Assembly (NCBI GenBank): GCA_963971535.1
Contig: CAXASK010002209.1
Span: 1-64,000, forward strand
Reading direction: 5' to 3'
DNA: 64,000 nt
Source of the DNA: Notolepis coatsorum
Taxonomy: Eukaryota > Chordata > Actinopteri > Aulopiformes > Paralepididae
How positions within the stretch are numbered: position 1 is the stretch's first letter; each line of letters opens with the position of its first letter. Both the position numbers and the translations under genes were made by a program. This document shows positions 39,024-52,428 of this stretch, piece after piece. The notes beneath the pieces were generated by a model that was not told where the DNA came from, did not search any database, and saw nothing but the letters and a program-made list of their open reading frames with translations.

Positions 39024-40426
39024 TGTTGTGAAGGATCAGATTAAACCGAATATATATATTTATTTATGGATATATATTTAATAGTATTTGTATATCGTTT
39101 GATATCCCTTGTATATTCCTTGTACATATACACTGAATATCCCTTTAGTCTACTAACAGCCCATAATAGTTTCATTCTCTCATTGGACAAGAACCTGGCG
39201 CCAGCAGCCAAGCCCCTTGGTTCAAGTTCAATCGTGCCGACGAACATGTCGTTACTAGCCCGGTTCCGCGTAGGAATACGTCTGGCGAAATACGAATGGT
39301 ACTATTTGTTCACAGCGCATATATATATGGCGCAAGTAAAGTAGAACTTTCTTTTTAGTCCCTTAGCCCTTAGTTCTTTACCCTCCAACCTAGTGGCAAG
39401 ACGTTAAGCCTCACCCACGATACACGTGTGGTGCAGTATGGTCAATTTGGCCTCAGAATGGCATTGAGACATCGTGTGGATTAATAGTTGAATTGTCATA
39501 GTTTGGCACTATACCGTCGAGTGGGACGTATTTCTATTAAGTTAATAATAGTCTATTATGTATGGTGCATCGTTCGGTTAGAGTTATAAAGTGAGCAGTA
39601 CCCCCATCGTTTCCTCGCGTTATCTAGAGTCTTAACCAGGCTGGGCAGACCACGTGTGGTGCTTTCATCCGAGGAGTTCTGGGCCAGGACGAGTGGACCT
39701 GCACATTGGATTACCTTACCCGGACGACGGCGAGCCCTACACGGCTTGGATTATCTACTTGCTTTGGGTGCTTTGATTATGCCATGGATAACAGCCAACA
39801 CTGGTAAGTGTTGGAACTACCCCCGAGAGGAGTCCAGGTGAGACGGCGCTCTAACCCGAGTGAGGTCGCCTCACGTCTCTTCGTTGTGGACCGGCAGCTA
39901 CCGTCTACAAGAGGGCCCAGCTGTATTCATCTGTGGACCAAGGTTCTGTGGGCACCGTGTTCAGCACTCTGAATTCTCCCAAGAAATCGTTGGCCAGATG
40001 GGATATCGCCGGCGGCTCTCCTAACCCCCCCCCCCCTACTGACTTACAACCAGCGGGACCCCCTTTAGTGTATCCAGCTATAATCATTTAAGTACCATCG
40101 CTATAGTTCCCTAAAGAACCAGGTTGTATACTTGCTTCCTGCGTAACCAGAGATTGGACATTCAATGTTGATTTGCCTACGAATACTCATTTGCCTTACA
40201 AGTGCATTCAAATCATAAATGTCATTAAGTGAACGTTGTATATACCCTTTGCTATATATTAAATATTCGATTTATACATTTGTGTGGACTTGGTTTCATG
40301 GTGGGAAAGTGTTCATCATATCTATATCATGTACTGTGTGGCCAGTAGTTAAAGTACATAAAGCGGTAGTGGTTTAATGATACCATACTTATCAATACAG
40401 TCAGGGAATTGTACCCCTCAGTTACA
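39024..40426 (+). repeat. 3' LTR of BEL copy 1
   Basis: This 1403-bp LTR is full length, with the hairpin CCAACACTGGTAAGTGTTGG at 39795-39814 that the 5' LTR of this copy lacks. An ATTAAA at 40258-40263 followed by GT-rich sequence is a likely polyadenylation signal. It ends CAGTTACA and is followed by GTTAT. Confidence 0.95.
40258..40263 (+). terminator. Putative polyadenylation signal ATTAAA (copy 1 3' LTR)
   Basis: ATTAAA is the commonest variant of AATAAA, and no AATAAA was seen in the LTR. GT-rich sequence (TTTGTGTGGACTTGG) follows about 15 bp later. Confidence 0.4.
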
Positions 40427-41200
40427 GTTATTATAGACACAGACACAGTGTTATTATAGACACAGACACAGTGTTATTATAGACACAGTGTTATTATAGA
40501 CACAGACACAGTGTTATTATAGACACAGTGTTATTATAGACACAGTGTTATTATAGACACAGACACAGTGTTATTATAGACACAGTGTTATTATAGACAC
40601 AGTGTTATTATAGACACAGACACAGTGTTATTATAGACACAGACACAGTGTTATTATAGACACAGACACAGTGTTATTATAGACACAGTGTTATTATAGA
40701 CACAGACACAGTGTTATTATAGACACAGACACAGTGTTATTATAGACACAGACACAGTGTTATTATAGACACAGACACAGTGTTATTATAGACACAGACA
40801 CAGTGTTATTATAGACACAGACACAGTGTTATTATAGACACAGACAAAGTGTTATTATAGACACAGACACAGTGTTATTATAGACACAGTGTTATTATAG
40901 ACACAGTGTTATTATAGACACAGACACAGTGTTATTATAGACACAGACACAGTGTTATTATAGACACAGACACAGTGTTATTATAGACACAGTGTTATTA
41001 TAGACACAGACACTGTTATTATAGACACAGACACAGTGTTATTATAGACACAGACACAGTGTTATTATAGACACAGTGTTATTATAGACACAGTGTTATT
41101 ATAGACACAGTGTTATTATAGACACAGTGTTATTATAGACACAGACACAGTGTTATTATAGACACAGTGTTATTATAGACACAGTGTTATTATAGACACA

Positions 41201-44200
41201 GTGTTATTATTATAGACACAGTGTTATTATAGACACAGTGTTATTATAGACACAGACACAGTGTTATTATAGACACAGTGTTATTATAGACACAGTGTTA
41301 TTATAGACACAGTGTTATTATTATAGACACAGTGTTATTATAGACACAGTGTTATTATAGACACAGACACAGTGTTATTATAGACACAGTGTTATTATAG
41401 ACACAGTGTTATTATAGACACAGACACAGTGTTATTATAGACACAGTGTTATTATAGACACAGACACAGTGTTATTATAGACACAGTGTTATTATAGACA
41501 CAGACACAGTGTTATTATAGACACAGACACAGTGTTATTATAGACACAGACACAGTGTTATTATAGACACAGACACAGTGTTATTATAGACACAGTGTTA
41601 TTATAGACACAGACACAGTGTTATTATAGACACAGACACAGTGTTGTTATAGACACAGTGTTATTATAGACACAGTGTTATTATAGACACAGTGTTATTA
41701 TAGACACAGACACAGTGTTATTATAGACACAGACACAGTGTTATTATAGACACGGTGTTATTATAGACACATACACAGTGTTATTATAGACACAGTGTTA
41801 TTATAGACACAGACACAGTGTTATTATAGACACAGACACAGTGTTATTATAGACACAGACACAGTGTTATTATAGACACAGTGTTATTATAGACACAGAC
41901 ACAGTGTTATTATAGACACAGACACAGTGTTATTATAGACACAGTGTTATTATAGACACAGACACAGCGTTATTATAGACACAGTGTTATTATAGACACA
42001 GTGTTATTATAGACACAGTGTTATTATAGACACAGACACAGTGTTATTATAGACACAGTGTTATTATAGACACAGACACAGTGTTATTATAGACACAGAC
42101 ACAGTGTTAATATAGACACAGACACAGTGTTATTATAGACACAGACACAGTGTTATTATAGACACAGACACAGTGTTATTATAGACACAGACAAAGTGTT
42201 ATTATAGACACAGTGTTATTATAGACAGTGTTATTATAGACACAGTGTTATTATAGACACAGACACAGTGTTATTATAGACACAGACACAGTGTTATTAT
42301 AGACACAGACACAGTGTTATTATAGACACAGTGTACACAGTGTTATTATAGACACAGTGTTATTATAGACACAGACACAGTGTTATTATAGACAACACAG
42401 TGTTATTATAGACACAGACACAGTGTTATTATAGACACAGACACAGTGTTATTATAGACACAGTGTTATTATAGACACAGACACAGTGTTATTATAGACG
42501 TGTTATTTACACAGTGTTATTATAGACACAGTGTTATTATAGACACAGACACAGTGTTATTATAGACACAGTGTTATTATAGACACAGTGTTATTATAGA
42601 CACAGTGTTATTATAGACACAGACACAGTGTTATTATAGACACAGACACAGTTTTATTATAGACACAGTGTTATTATAGACACAGACACAGTGTTATTAT
42701 AGACACAGTGTTATTATAGACACAGACACAGTGTTATTATAGACACAGACACAGTGTTATTATAGACACAGTGTTATTATAGACACAGACACAGTTTTAT
42801 TATAGACACAGTGTTATTATAGACACAGTGTTATTATAGACACAGTGTTATTATAGACACAGTGTTATTATAGACACAGACACTGTTATTATAGACACAG
42901 ACACAGTGTTATTATAGACACAGTGTTATTATAGACACAGACACAGTGTTATTATAGACACAGTGTTATTATAGACACAGTGTTATTATAGACACAGTGT
43001 TATTATAGACACAGACACTGTTATTATAGACACAGACACAGTGTTATTATAGACACAGTGTTATTATAGACACAGTGTTATTATAGACACAGACACAGTG
43101 TTATTATAGACACAGTGTTATTATAGACACAGTGTTATTATAGACACAGACACAGTGTTATTATAGACACAGACACAGTGTTATTATAGACACAGACACA
43201 GTGTTATTATAGACACAGTGTTATTATAGACACAGACACAGTGTTATTATAGACACAGACACAGTGTTATTATAGACACAGACACAGTGTTATTATAGAC
43301 ACAGACACAGTGTTATTATAGACACAGACACAGTGTTATTATAGACACAGACACAGTGTTATTATAGACACAGACAAAGTGTTATTATAGACACAGACAC
43401 AGTGTTATTATAGACACAGTGTTATTATAGACACAGTGTTATTATAGACACAGACACAGTGTTATTATAGACACAGACACAGTGTTATTATAGACACAGA
43501 CACAGTGTTATTATAGACACAGTGTTATTATAGACACAGACACTGTTATTATAGACACAGACACAGTGTTATTATAGACACAGACACAGTGTTATTATAG
43601 ACACAGTGTTATTATAGACACAGTGTTATTATAGACACAGTGTTATTATAGACACAGTGTTATTATAGACACAGACACAGTGTTATTATAGACACAGTGT
43701 TATTATAGACACAGTGTTATTATAGACACAGTGTTATTATTATAGACACAGTGTTATTATAGACACAGTGTTATTATAGACACAGACACAGTGTTATTAT
43801 AGACACAGTGTTATTATAGACACAGTGTTATTATAGACACAGTGTTATTATTATAGACACAGTGTTATTATAGACACAGTGTTATTATAGACACAGACAC
43901 AGTGTTATTATAGACACAGTGTTATTATAGACACAGTGTTATTATAGACACAGACACAGTGTTATTATAGACACAGTGTTATTATAGACACAGACACAGT
44001 GTTATTATAGACACAGTGTTATTATAGACACAGACACAGTGTTATTATAGACACAGACACAGTGTTATTATAGACACAGACACAGTGTTATTATAGACAC
44101 AGACACAGTGTTATTATAGACACAGTGTTATTATAGACACAGACACAGTGTTATTATAGACACAGTGTTATTATAGACACAGACAGAGTGTTATTATAGA

Positions 44201-44860
44201 CACAGTGTTATTATAGACACAGACACAGTGTTATTATAGACACAGACACAGTGTTGTTATAGACACAGTGTTATTATAGACACAGTGTTATTATAGACAC
44301 AGTGTTATTATAGACACAGACACAGTGTTATTATAGACACAGACACAGTGTTATTATAGACACGGTGTTATTATAGACACATACACAGTGTTATTATAGA
44401 CACAGTGTTATTATAGACACAGACACAGTGTTATTATAGACACAGACACAGTGTTATTATAGACACAGACACAGTGTTATTATAGACACAGTGTTATTAT
44501 AGACACAGACACAGTGTTATTATAGACACAGACACAGTGTTATTATAGACACAGTGTTATTATAGACACAGACACAGCGTTATTATAGACACAGTGTTAT
44601 TATAGACACAGTGTTATTATAGACACAGTGTTATTATAGACACAGACACAGTGTTATTATAGACACAGTGTTATTATAGACACAGACACAGTGTTATTAT
44701 AGACACAGACACAGTGTTAATATAGACACAGACACAGTGTTATTATAGACACAGACACAGTGTTATTATAGACACAGACACAGTGTTATTATAGACACAG
44801 ACAAAGTGTTATTATAGACACAGTGTTATTATAGACAGTGTTATTATAGACACAGTGTTA
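41201..44860. repeat. Higher-order repeat in array III, 2.53-2.61 kb period
   Basis: GTGTTATTATTATAG at 41201 recurs at 43731 (2530 bp). CACGGTG at 41751 recurs at 44361, and GACACAGCG at 41961 recurs at 44571 (both 2610 bp). The 80-bp change equals two 17-bp plus two 23-bp monomers, and an extra block with a unique GACAGAGTG variant is visible near 44160-44240. Confidence 0.8.
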
Positions 44861-45890
44861 TTATAGACACAGACACAGTGTTATTATAGACACAGATACA
44901 GTGTTATTATAGACACAGACACAGTGTTATTATAGACACAGTGTTATTATAGACACAGACACAGTGTTATTATAGACACAGACACAGTGTTATTATAGAC
45001 ACAGTGTTATTATAGACACAGTGTTATTATAGACACAGACACAGTGTTATTATAGACACAGTGTTATTATAGACACAGTGTTATTATAGACACAGACATA
45101 GTGTTATTATAGACACAGACACAGTGTTATTATAGACACAGTGTTATTATAGACACAGACACAGTGTTATTATAGACACAGTGTTATTATAGACACAGTG
45201 TTATTATAGACACAGTGTTATTATAGACACAGACACAGTGTTATTATAGACACAGACACAGTTTTATTATAGACACAGTGTTATTATAGACACAGACACA
45301 GTGTTATTATAGACACAGTGTTATTATAGACACAGACACAGTGTTATTATAGACACAGACACAGTGTTATTATAGACACAGTGTTATTATAGACACAGAC
45401 ACAGTTTTATTATAGACACAGTGTTATTATAGACACAGTGTTATTATAGACACAGTGTTATTATAGACACAGTGTTATTATAGACACAGACACTGTTATT
45501 ATAGACACAGACACAGTGTTATTATAGACACAGTGTTATTATAGACACAGACACAGTGTTATTATAGACACAGTGTTATTATAGACACAGTGTTATTATA
45601 GACACAGTGTTATTATAGACACAGACACTGTTATTATAGACACAGACACAGTGTTATTATAGACACAGTGTTATTATAGACACAGACACAGTGTTATTAT
45701 AGACACAGTGTTATTATAGACACAGACACAGTGTTATTATAGACACAGACACAGTGTTATTATAGACACAGTGTTATTATAGACACAGTGTTATTATAGA
45801 CACAGACACAGTGTTATTATAGACACAGACACAGTGTTATTATAGACACAGTGTTATTATAGACACAGTGTTATTATAGACACAGACACA

Positions 45891-46913
45891 GTGTTATTGT
45901 AGACACAGACACAGTGTTATTATAGACACAGACACAGTGTTATTATAGACACAGTGTTATTATAGACACAGTGTTATTATAGACACAGTGTTATTATAGA
46001 CACAGTGTTATTATAGACACAGACACAGTGTTATTATAGACACAGACACAGTGTTATTATAGACACAGTGTTATTATAGACACAGTGTTATTATAGACAC
46101 AGACACAGTGTTATTATAGACACAGTGTTATTATAGACACAGTGTTATTATAGACACAGTGTTATTATAGACACAGTGTTATTATAGACACAGTGTTATT
46201 ATAGACACAGTGTTATTATAGACACAGACACAGTGTTATTATAGACACAGTGTTATTATAGACACAGACACAGTGTTATTATAGACACAGACACAGTGTT
46301 ATTATAGACACAGACACAGTGTTATTATAGACACAGACACAGTGTTATTATAGACACAGACACAGTGTTATTATAGACACAGACAAAGTGTTATTATAGA
46401 CACAGTGTTATTATAGACACAGACACAGTGTTATTATAGACACAGTGTTATTATAGACACAGTGTTATTATAGACACAGTGTTATTATAGACACAGACAC
46501 TGTTATTATAGACACAGACACAGTGTTATTATAGACACAGACACAGTGTTATTATAGACACAGTGTTATTATAGACACAGACACAGTGTTATTATAGACA
46601 CAGTGTTATTATAGACACAGTGTTATTATAGACACAGTGTTATTATAGACACAGACACTGTTATTATAGACACAGACACAGTGTTATTATAGACACAGTG
46701 TTATTATAGACACAGACACAGTGTTATTATAGACACAGTGTTATTATAGACACAGACACAGTGTTATTATAGACACAGACACAGTGTTATTATAGACACA
46801 GTGTTATTATAGACACAGTGTTATTATAGACACAGACACAGTGTTATTATAGACACAGACACAGTGTTATTATAGACACAGTGTTATTATAGACACAGAC
46901 ACAGTGTTATTGT
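45891..46913. repeat. Shorter higher-order repeat, about 1.01 kb
   Basis: The rare GTGTTATTGTAG variant is found at 45891 and 46904, 1013 bp apart, with similar monomer order and CACTGTTAT forms at matching places upstream (45627 and about 46655). Confidence 0.6.
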
Positions 46914-48386
46914 AGACACAGACACAGTGTTATTATAGACACAGACACAGTGTTATTATAGACACAGTGTTATTATAGACACAGTGTTATTATAGACACA
47001 GTGTTATTATAGACACAGTGTTATTATAGACACAGACACAGTGTTATTATAGACACAGACACAGTGTTATTATAGACACAGTGTTATTATAGACACAGAC
47101 ACAGTGTTATTATAGACACAGTGTTATTATAGACACAGTGTTATTATAGACACAGTGTTATTATAGACACAGTGTTATTATAGACACAGTGTTATTATAG
47201 ACACAGACACAGTGTTATTATAGACACAGTGTTATTATAGACACAGACACAGTGTTATTATAGACACAGACACAGTGTTATTATAGACACAGACACAGTG
47301 TTATTATAGACACAGACACAGTGTTATTATAGACACAGACACAGTGTTATTATAGACACAGACAAAGTGTTATTATAGACACAGTGTTATTATAGACACA
47401 GACACAGTGTTATTATAGACACAGACACAGTGTTATTATAGACACAGACACAGTGTTATTATAGACACAGTGTTATTATAGACACAGACACAGTGTTATT
47501 ATAGACACAGACACAGTGTTATTATAGACACAGTGTTATTATAGACACAGTGTTATTATAGACACAGTGTTATTATAGACACAGTGTTATTATAGACACA
47601 GACACAGTGTTATTATAGACACAGACACAGTGTTATTATAGACACAGACACAGTGTTATTATAGACACAGACACAGTGTTATTATAGACACAGACACAGT
47701 GTTATTATAGACACAGACACAGTGTTATTATAGACACAGACAAAGTGTTATTATAGACACAGACACAGTGTTATTATAGACACAGTGTTATTATAGACAC
47801 AGTGTTATTATAGACACAGTGTTATTATAGACACAGACACTGTTATTATAGACACAGTGTTATTATAGACACAGTGTTATTATAGACACAGTGTTATTAT
47901 AGACACAGTGTTATTATAGACACAGACACAGTGTTATTATAGACACAGTGTTATTATAGACACAGTGTTATTATAGACACAGTGTTATTGTTGTGAAGGA
48001 TCAGATTAAACCGAATATATATATTTATTTATGGATATATATTTAATAGTATTTGTATATCGTTTGATATCCCTTGTATATTCCTTGTACATATACACTG
48101 AATATCCCTTTAGTCTACTAACAGCCCATAATAGTTTCATTCTCTCATTGGACAAGAACTTGGCGCCAGCAGCCAAGCCCCTTGGTTCAAGTTCAATCGT
48201 GCCGACGAACATGTCGTTACTAGCCCGGTTCCGCGTAGGAATACGTCTGCCGAAATACGAATGGTACTATTTGTTCACAGCGCATATATATATGGCGCAA
48301 GTAAAGTAGAACTTTCTTTTAGTCCCTTAGCCCTTAGTTCTTTACCCTCCAACCTAGTGGCAAGACGTTAAGCCTCACCCACGATA

Positions 48387-48398
48387 CACGTGTGGTGC
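48387..48398 (+). promoter_or_regulatory. E-box-containing repeat CACGTGTGGTGC, upstream copy
   Basis: This 12-bp motif with a perfect CACGTG E-box is repeated exactly at 48615-48626, about 160 bp upstream and 60 bp downstream of the TATAAAG. It could be bound by bHLH factors; that is inference from the core motif only. Confidence 0.35.
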
Positions 48399-48548
48399 AG
48401 TATGGTCAACTTGGCCTCAGAATGGCATTGAGACATCGTGTGGATTAATAGTTGAATTGTCATAGTTTGGCACTATACCGTCGAGTGGGACGTATTTCTA
48501 TTAAGTTAATAATAGTCTATTATGTATGGTGCATCGTTCGGTTAGAGT

Positions 48549-48555
48549 TATAAAG
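48549..48555 (+). promoter_or_regulatory. Putative TATA box in the LTR (copy 2)
   Basis: TATAAAG at LTR position 561 is conserved in all four full LTRs. It is the best core promoter candidate. Confidence 0.4.
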
Positions 48556-48758
48556 TGAGCAGTACCCCCATCGTTTCCTCGCGTTATCTAGAGTCTTAAC
48601 CAGGCTGGGCAGACCACGTGTGGTGCTTTCATCCGAGGAGTTCTGGGCCAGGACGAGTGGACCTGCACATTGGATTACCTTACCCAGACGACGGCGAGCC
48701 CTACACGGCTTGGATTATCTACTTGCTTTGGGTGCTTTGATTATGCCATGGATAACAG

Positions 48759-48778
48759 CCAACACTGGTAAGTGTTGG
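48759..48778 (+). other. Perfect LTR hairpin containing a GTAAGT donor-like site
   Basis: CCAACACTGGTAAGTGTTGG is an 8-bp perfect inverted repeat with a GGTA loop. Its loop and 3' arm read CTG|GTAAGT, a consensus 5' splice site, downstream of the TATA box and so probably transcribed. It is present in the solo LTR, both copy 2 LTRs and the copy 1 3' LTR, and missing from the copy 1 5' LTR. No acceptor has been identified. Confidence 0.6.
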
Positions 48779-49392
48779 AACTACCCCCGAGAGGAGTCCA
48801 GGTGAGACGGCGCTCTAACCCGAGTGAGGTCGCCTCACGTCTCTTCGTTGTGGACCGGCAGCTACCGTCTACGAGAGGGCCCAGCTGTATTCATCTGTGG
48901 ACCAAGGTTCTGTGGGCACCGTGTTCAGCACTCTGAATTCTCCCAAGAAATCGTTGGCCAGATGGGATATCGCCGGCGGCTCTCCTAACCCCCCCCCCCC
49001 CTACTGACTTACAACCAGCGGGACCCCCCTTTAGTATATCCAGCTATAATCATTTAAGTACCATCGCTATAGTTCCCTAAAGAACCAGGTTGTATACTTG
49101 CTTCCTGCGTAACCAGAGATTGGACATTCAATGTTGATTTGCCTACGAATACTCATTTGCCTTACAAGTGCATTCAAATCATAAATGTCATTAAGTGAAC
49201 GTTGTATATACCCTTTGCTATATTAAATATTCGATTTATACATTTGTGTGGACTTGGTTTCATGGTGGGAAAGTGTTCATCATATCTATATCATGTACTG
49301 TGTGGCCAGTAGTTAAAGTACATAAAGCGGTAGTGGTTTAATGATACCATACTTATCAATACAGTCAGGGAATTGTACCCCTCAGTTACAAT

Positions 49393-49409
49393 TGGTCCTT
49401 CGAGCCGGA
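49393..49409 (+). promoter_or_regulatory. Primer binding site, tRNA-Tyr type (copy 2)
   Basis: TGGTCCTTCGAGCCGGA starts two bases after the LTR and is identical to copy 1. It is a 17-base match to the 3' end of tRNA-Tyr with CCA. Confidence 0.85.
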
Positions 49410-49458
49410 GGGTAACTAGTGTAATATTAATATAGTGTTATTAATATTGAAATGGCCT

Positions 49459-52428
49459 ATGATGAACACTCCACGAAACGGTCCTCCTAACGTAGAACGC
49501 CCGCGGCGCAGACGACAGACACCTCAGTACTTAGAGGATTACGCTGTCAGTCAACTACCTAGCCTTCTACAAACGGTAAACGCGGTAAAAGTAGAAAGTA
49601 AAATTATGTCTGACCTTAACGACCAGGTTACCCCGACCACAGAGGCCCTAGTGGGTTCTAATGTAACTGACCAAGCTCACGGTGGGGACCAGGATGGAGC
49701 TGACATGCCTTTACCCCCCGCCAATACCGAAGAAGTAGTCCCCGACCAGCCCCGGGAGGAAGACAACCCTACAGAGAGAGAACTCTGCACGGAACAAGAT
49801 GAGGAGAGCGCCGAGGAGATAGAGCTCCAGGACTCCCCAACGAGTACAGCCAGGAGCGGCTCACCTCTACAACCGTCTTCCCCCAGCGAAGCGGAGAGGA
49901 TGCTATCACAGGCGTTCCTCGTCAGCCTGACAGCCTCTACCGAACGCGATCGACTCCAGGGTGAACGCGATCGACTTCAGGGTGAACGCGATCGACTCCA
50001 GACGCAGCAACGGAGCGAAGAAGAGCGCATACGCCTGGAGATGAGACGCCTTCAGACGGAAGAGAATATGGCAAGAGACCGAGCAGACACCCAGCGCGCC
50101 GCTGACGGTGCCCAAAGAGAAGCAGAGTGCAACATCGCTCTCATCCAGCGCGAAGCAGAGCGCGACATCGCTTTCATCAAGCGCGAAGCCGAGCGCGACA
50201 GACTACAAGCGCAGCTAATGGAGCAGCTGATCACCAAGGCAACACCCCCTCGCTCCGCCAGGGGTTCAAGGAACTCGTCGAGACAACAGTCAAGGGCAGC
50301 GTCTCCTAACCGAGCAAGCGACCCTGAACTTGACCAACAGACCAAGCCTATACCCCCCGCAGACCCCCTTCCCCGACCGGTCCAAGCGAGACCCAGCTAC
50401 AAGGAAGGAGCAGCATACACTGCGGAGAAGCTAAATAAACGACTACAGGATCTAGAGGACCTGATAGAAGAAGAAGAGGGAGAGGAGGAGAACCAAGCCC
50501 GACGACAGCACAGTACTCCACCGGACCAGGAGGTCCAGTACAGCCCAGGCTATACCCCCGCGGCGCTGCGCTACAGACCCCCGACTCTATTCACGGGTGA
50601 GCACGACGCACGACCAGCCCCGAGGAATAGCACCTGGACCAGCGGGCCATGGTACCCTGCCGGTACCAGCCCACAGAGAGGCGCAAGAGGAGACTCGCCT
50701 AGGAGGCCTCTCCCCCAACGCTCGCCGATGTATCAGCCATCCACGGCGTCATACATTGGTACACCGACGTTTCCAGACTTCACCTATGAGAATCGAGCAC
50801 AGTACACGGAGCTCCGGATGTGCTTAGAGACAATGATGGTGGATGTCGCTGATGAACGCCACAAGTATGCAATATTACTGAAGCACCTGAAAGTACCCCG
50901 AGTGCATAATATAGCGCTAGCCTATGCCACCTCTACGACCCCATACACCGCGGCTCTAGCAGCGCTGGACCAGAGATATGGACGTATATGGGATTACGTA
51001 ATCCAAGAGATAAGGCATATTGACCGCCTACCCCCAGCAACAGACAATCGCTCATTAGACGACCTGTCTATAAAAGTGCAGTCCCTGGTAGGGATGCTGG
51101 GAGCGCAACGAGAAAAGGGTATGCACGAGCTATACGCCAACTCTAACGTCGAGAGGATTTTAGAGAAGCTGCCACCCGCCAGACAAGAGCGCTTCAGGCG
51201 GCAGAGAGACCACCGTGATCCTAACGGTCCCGAACCATCCCTCCTCGATCTAGCCGACTTCCTGGCGAGAGAAGTCAGCAGCCTACGACTGGATACGTTC
51301 GTGCGGAGCACACCAAGCTCCAGAGAGGGACCCAGGAGAATAAACGATGGAAGAAGATCGGTGACTGTCATGCACCAATCAGAATCAGTACCGAGCAGTA
51401 AGAACCACAGTACCCCCTCGAGAGAAGAGAAGTGGAAGATGGTGTGCCCGTACTGCGAGAAGGAACACTGGCTGTCACAATGTGACCTGTTCACAAAGAT
51501 GAATGCAGAAGAAGTGAGTCAATGGATAAAGTCCAACAGGCGCTGTTACCGATGTGCGCGCAGTCACATGGCAGCCGAGTGCCGCCTAAAGAAGAGGTGC
51601 AGTCGGTGTGACGGAGCCCACCTAGATGTCCTACACGACAGTAACAGAAGAAAGCCTGCACCTGCACCATCGAGCAGCACAAAGGCAAGTGTCATGTACA
51701 TTGACCCCGCCAGCAGCAGCGGCGCCCAAGTGCTCTTTAAGGTAGTCCGTGTAACATTGAGCTACCAAGATAAAGTCATGGACACTTACGCCGTCCTTGA
51801 TGACGGGTCAGAGAAGACCCTTCTGCTCGCGTCCGCTGCGGCCCAGCTGGGACTGCGGGGGAGCGAGAACCAAATGACGATTCGGACAATAAGAAGAGAT
51901 TTAAAGACGATAAAAGGCGAGAATGTCTCCTTCACTATCGCAGCAAGCGGGCAGCCAGAGCGACGGTATAGGATTACAAATGCTTTCACCAGCCAAGAAA
52001 TAGGACTATCACAGTACACCTACCCCATCGCCAAGCTGATGGATAAATATGTGCACCTGCGTCAACTACCTATCCCGCTCATAGACGGCGCCACCCCGAC
52101 CCTGCTGATAGGCTCCGACCATGCAGACCTCATAGTCCCGATAGACCGGGTCCATACAGGACCCAGAGGCTGTCCTGCAGCAGTCGAGACCCGCCTAGGA
52201 TGGACACTACAAGGCCCCCTCGCTAAATCTCTCAACCGAACAGCAGCCACTAGCTGCCTCCACTCCAGAGTGACAGAAGAAGACACCACTCTCCTGCAGC
52301 ATGTCGAGAGGCTATGGACACTAGAGACAATGCCCTTTAAGAACGAAAGGAAAGACATTCGTTCTAAAGAAGACATTTACGCCATAAACCTCCTCGAGCA
52401 AGGGACAAAGAGAGTCACAGTCGGCTGA
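49459..52428 (+). pseudogene. BEL/Pao gag-protease region up to the first nonsense codon (copy 2)
   Basis: This is the N-terminal 989 residues, starting at MMNTPRNG. The parts in order are: an acidic N-terminus; a coiled coil of ERDRLQG and QREAERDIAF repeats (about 162-256), which is 7 residues shorter than in copy 1 and unusually diverged; a Pro/Arg-rich linker; a DUF1759-type Gag domain (TFPDFTYENRAQ, about 436-614); three knuckles CPYCEKEHWLSQC, CYRCARSHMAAEC and CSRCDGAHLDVLH (about 663-727); and a DUF1758-type protease with TYAVLDDGSEK (about 775) and LIGSDHADL. TGA at 52426-52428 stops translation just before RT; copy 1 has a Gly codon there. Gag and protease remain encodable, so particle proteins could be made. 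Confidence 0.93.

Larger units (their letters stand above)
27945..40426 (+). mobile_element. BEL/Pao LTR retrotransposon, copy 1 (disrupted)
   Basis: This is a complete element of 12,482 bp with a LINE nested inside it. It has a 5' LTR (27945-29327), a tRNA-Tyr primer site, gag-protease (29396-32098), an antisense LINE (32099-35582), the rest of pol (35583-38930), a polypurine tract and a 3' LTR (39024-40426). GTTAT flanks both ends (27940-27944 and 40427-40431), so both outer ends of one insertion are kept. Without the LINE and its 3-bp duplication it is 8,995 bp, against 9,157 bp for copy 2. The difference is explained by listed indels. There is no envelope frame between pol and the 3' LTR. 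It cannot encode a full polyprotein. Confidence 0.96.
40427..47988. repeat. Satellite array III (17/23-bp monomers)
   Basis: The monomers are the same 17/23-bp forms, but with a partly different set of rare variants: GTTATTATTATAG (41204, 41323, 43734, 43853), GACACAGCG (41961 and 44571), CACGGTG (41751 and 44361) and CAGTTTTAT. I did not find the GACACACGTG variant of arrays I and II. Local defects occur at about 42330-42510. No coding potential is seen. It begins with the right target duplication of copy 1 and ends with the left one of copy 2. Confidence 0.97.
47989..49390 (+). repeat. 5' LTR of BEL copy 2
   Basis: This is a 1402-bp TG...CA LTR. It differs from the copy 1 group at several shared sites: AACTTGGCGCC, CTGCCGAAAT, a shorter T run near 48315, and TCAACTTGG. 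It has a 13-C run. Two CACGTGTGGTGC boxes lie at 48387-48398 and 48615-48626, on either side of the TATAAAG. Confidence 0.95.

Noticed and set aside
52426-52428. TGA between protease and RT as a programmed readthrough site
   Set aside because: Copy 1 has a sense codon there and BEL/Pao elements usually use one frame, so a simple nonsense mutation is more likely.
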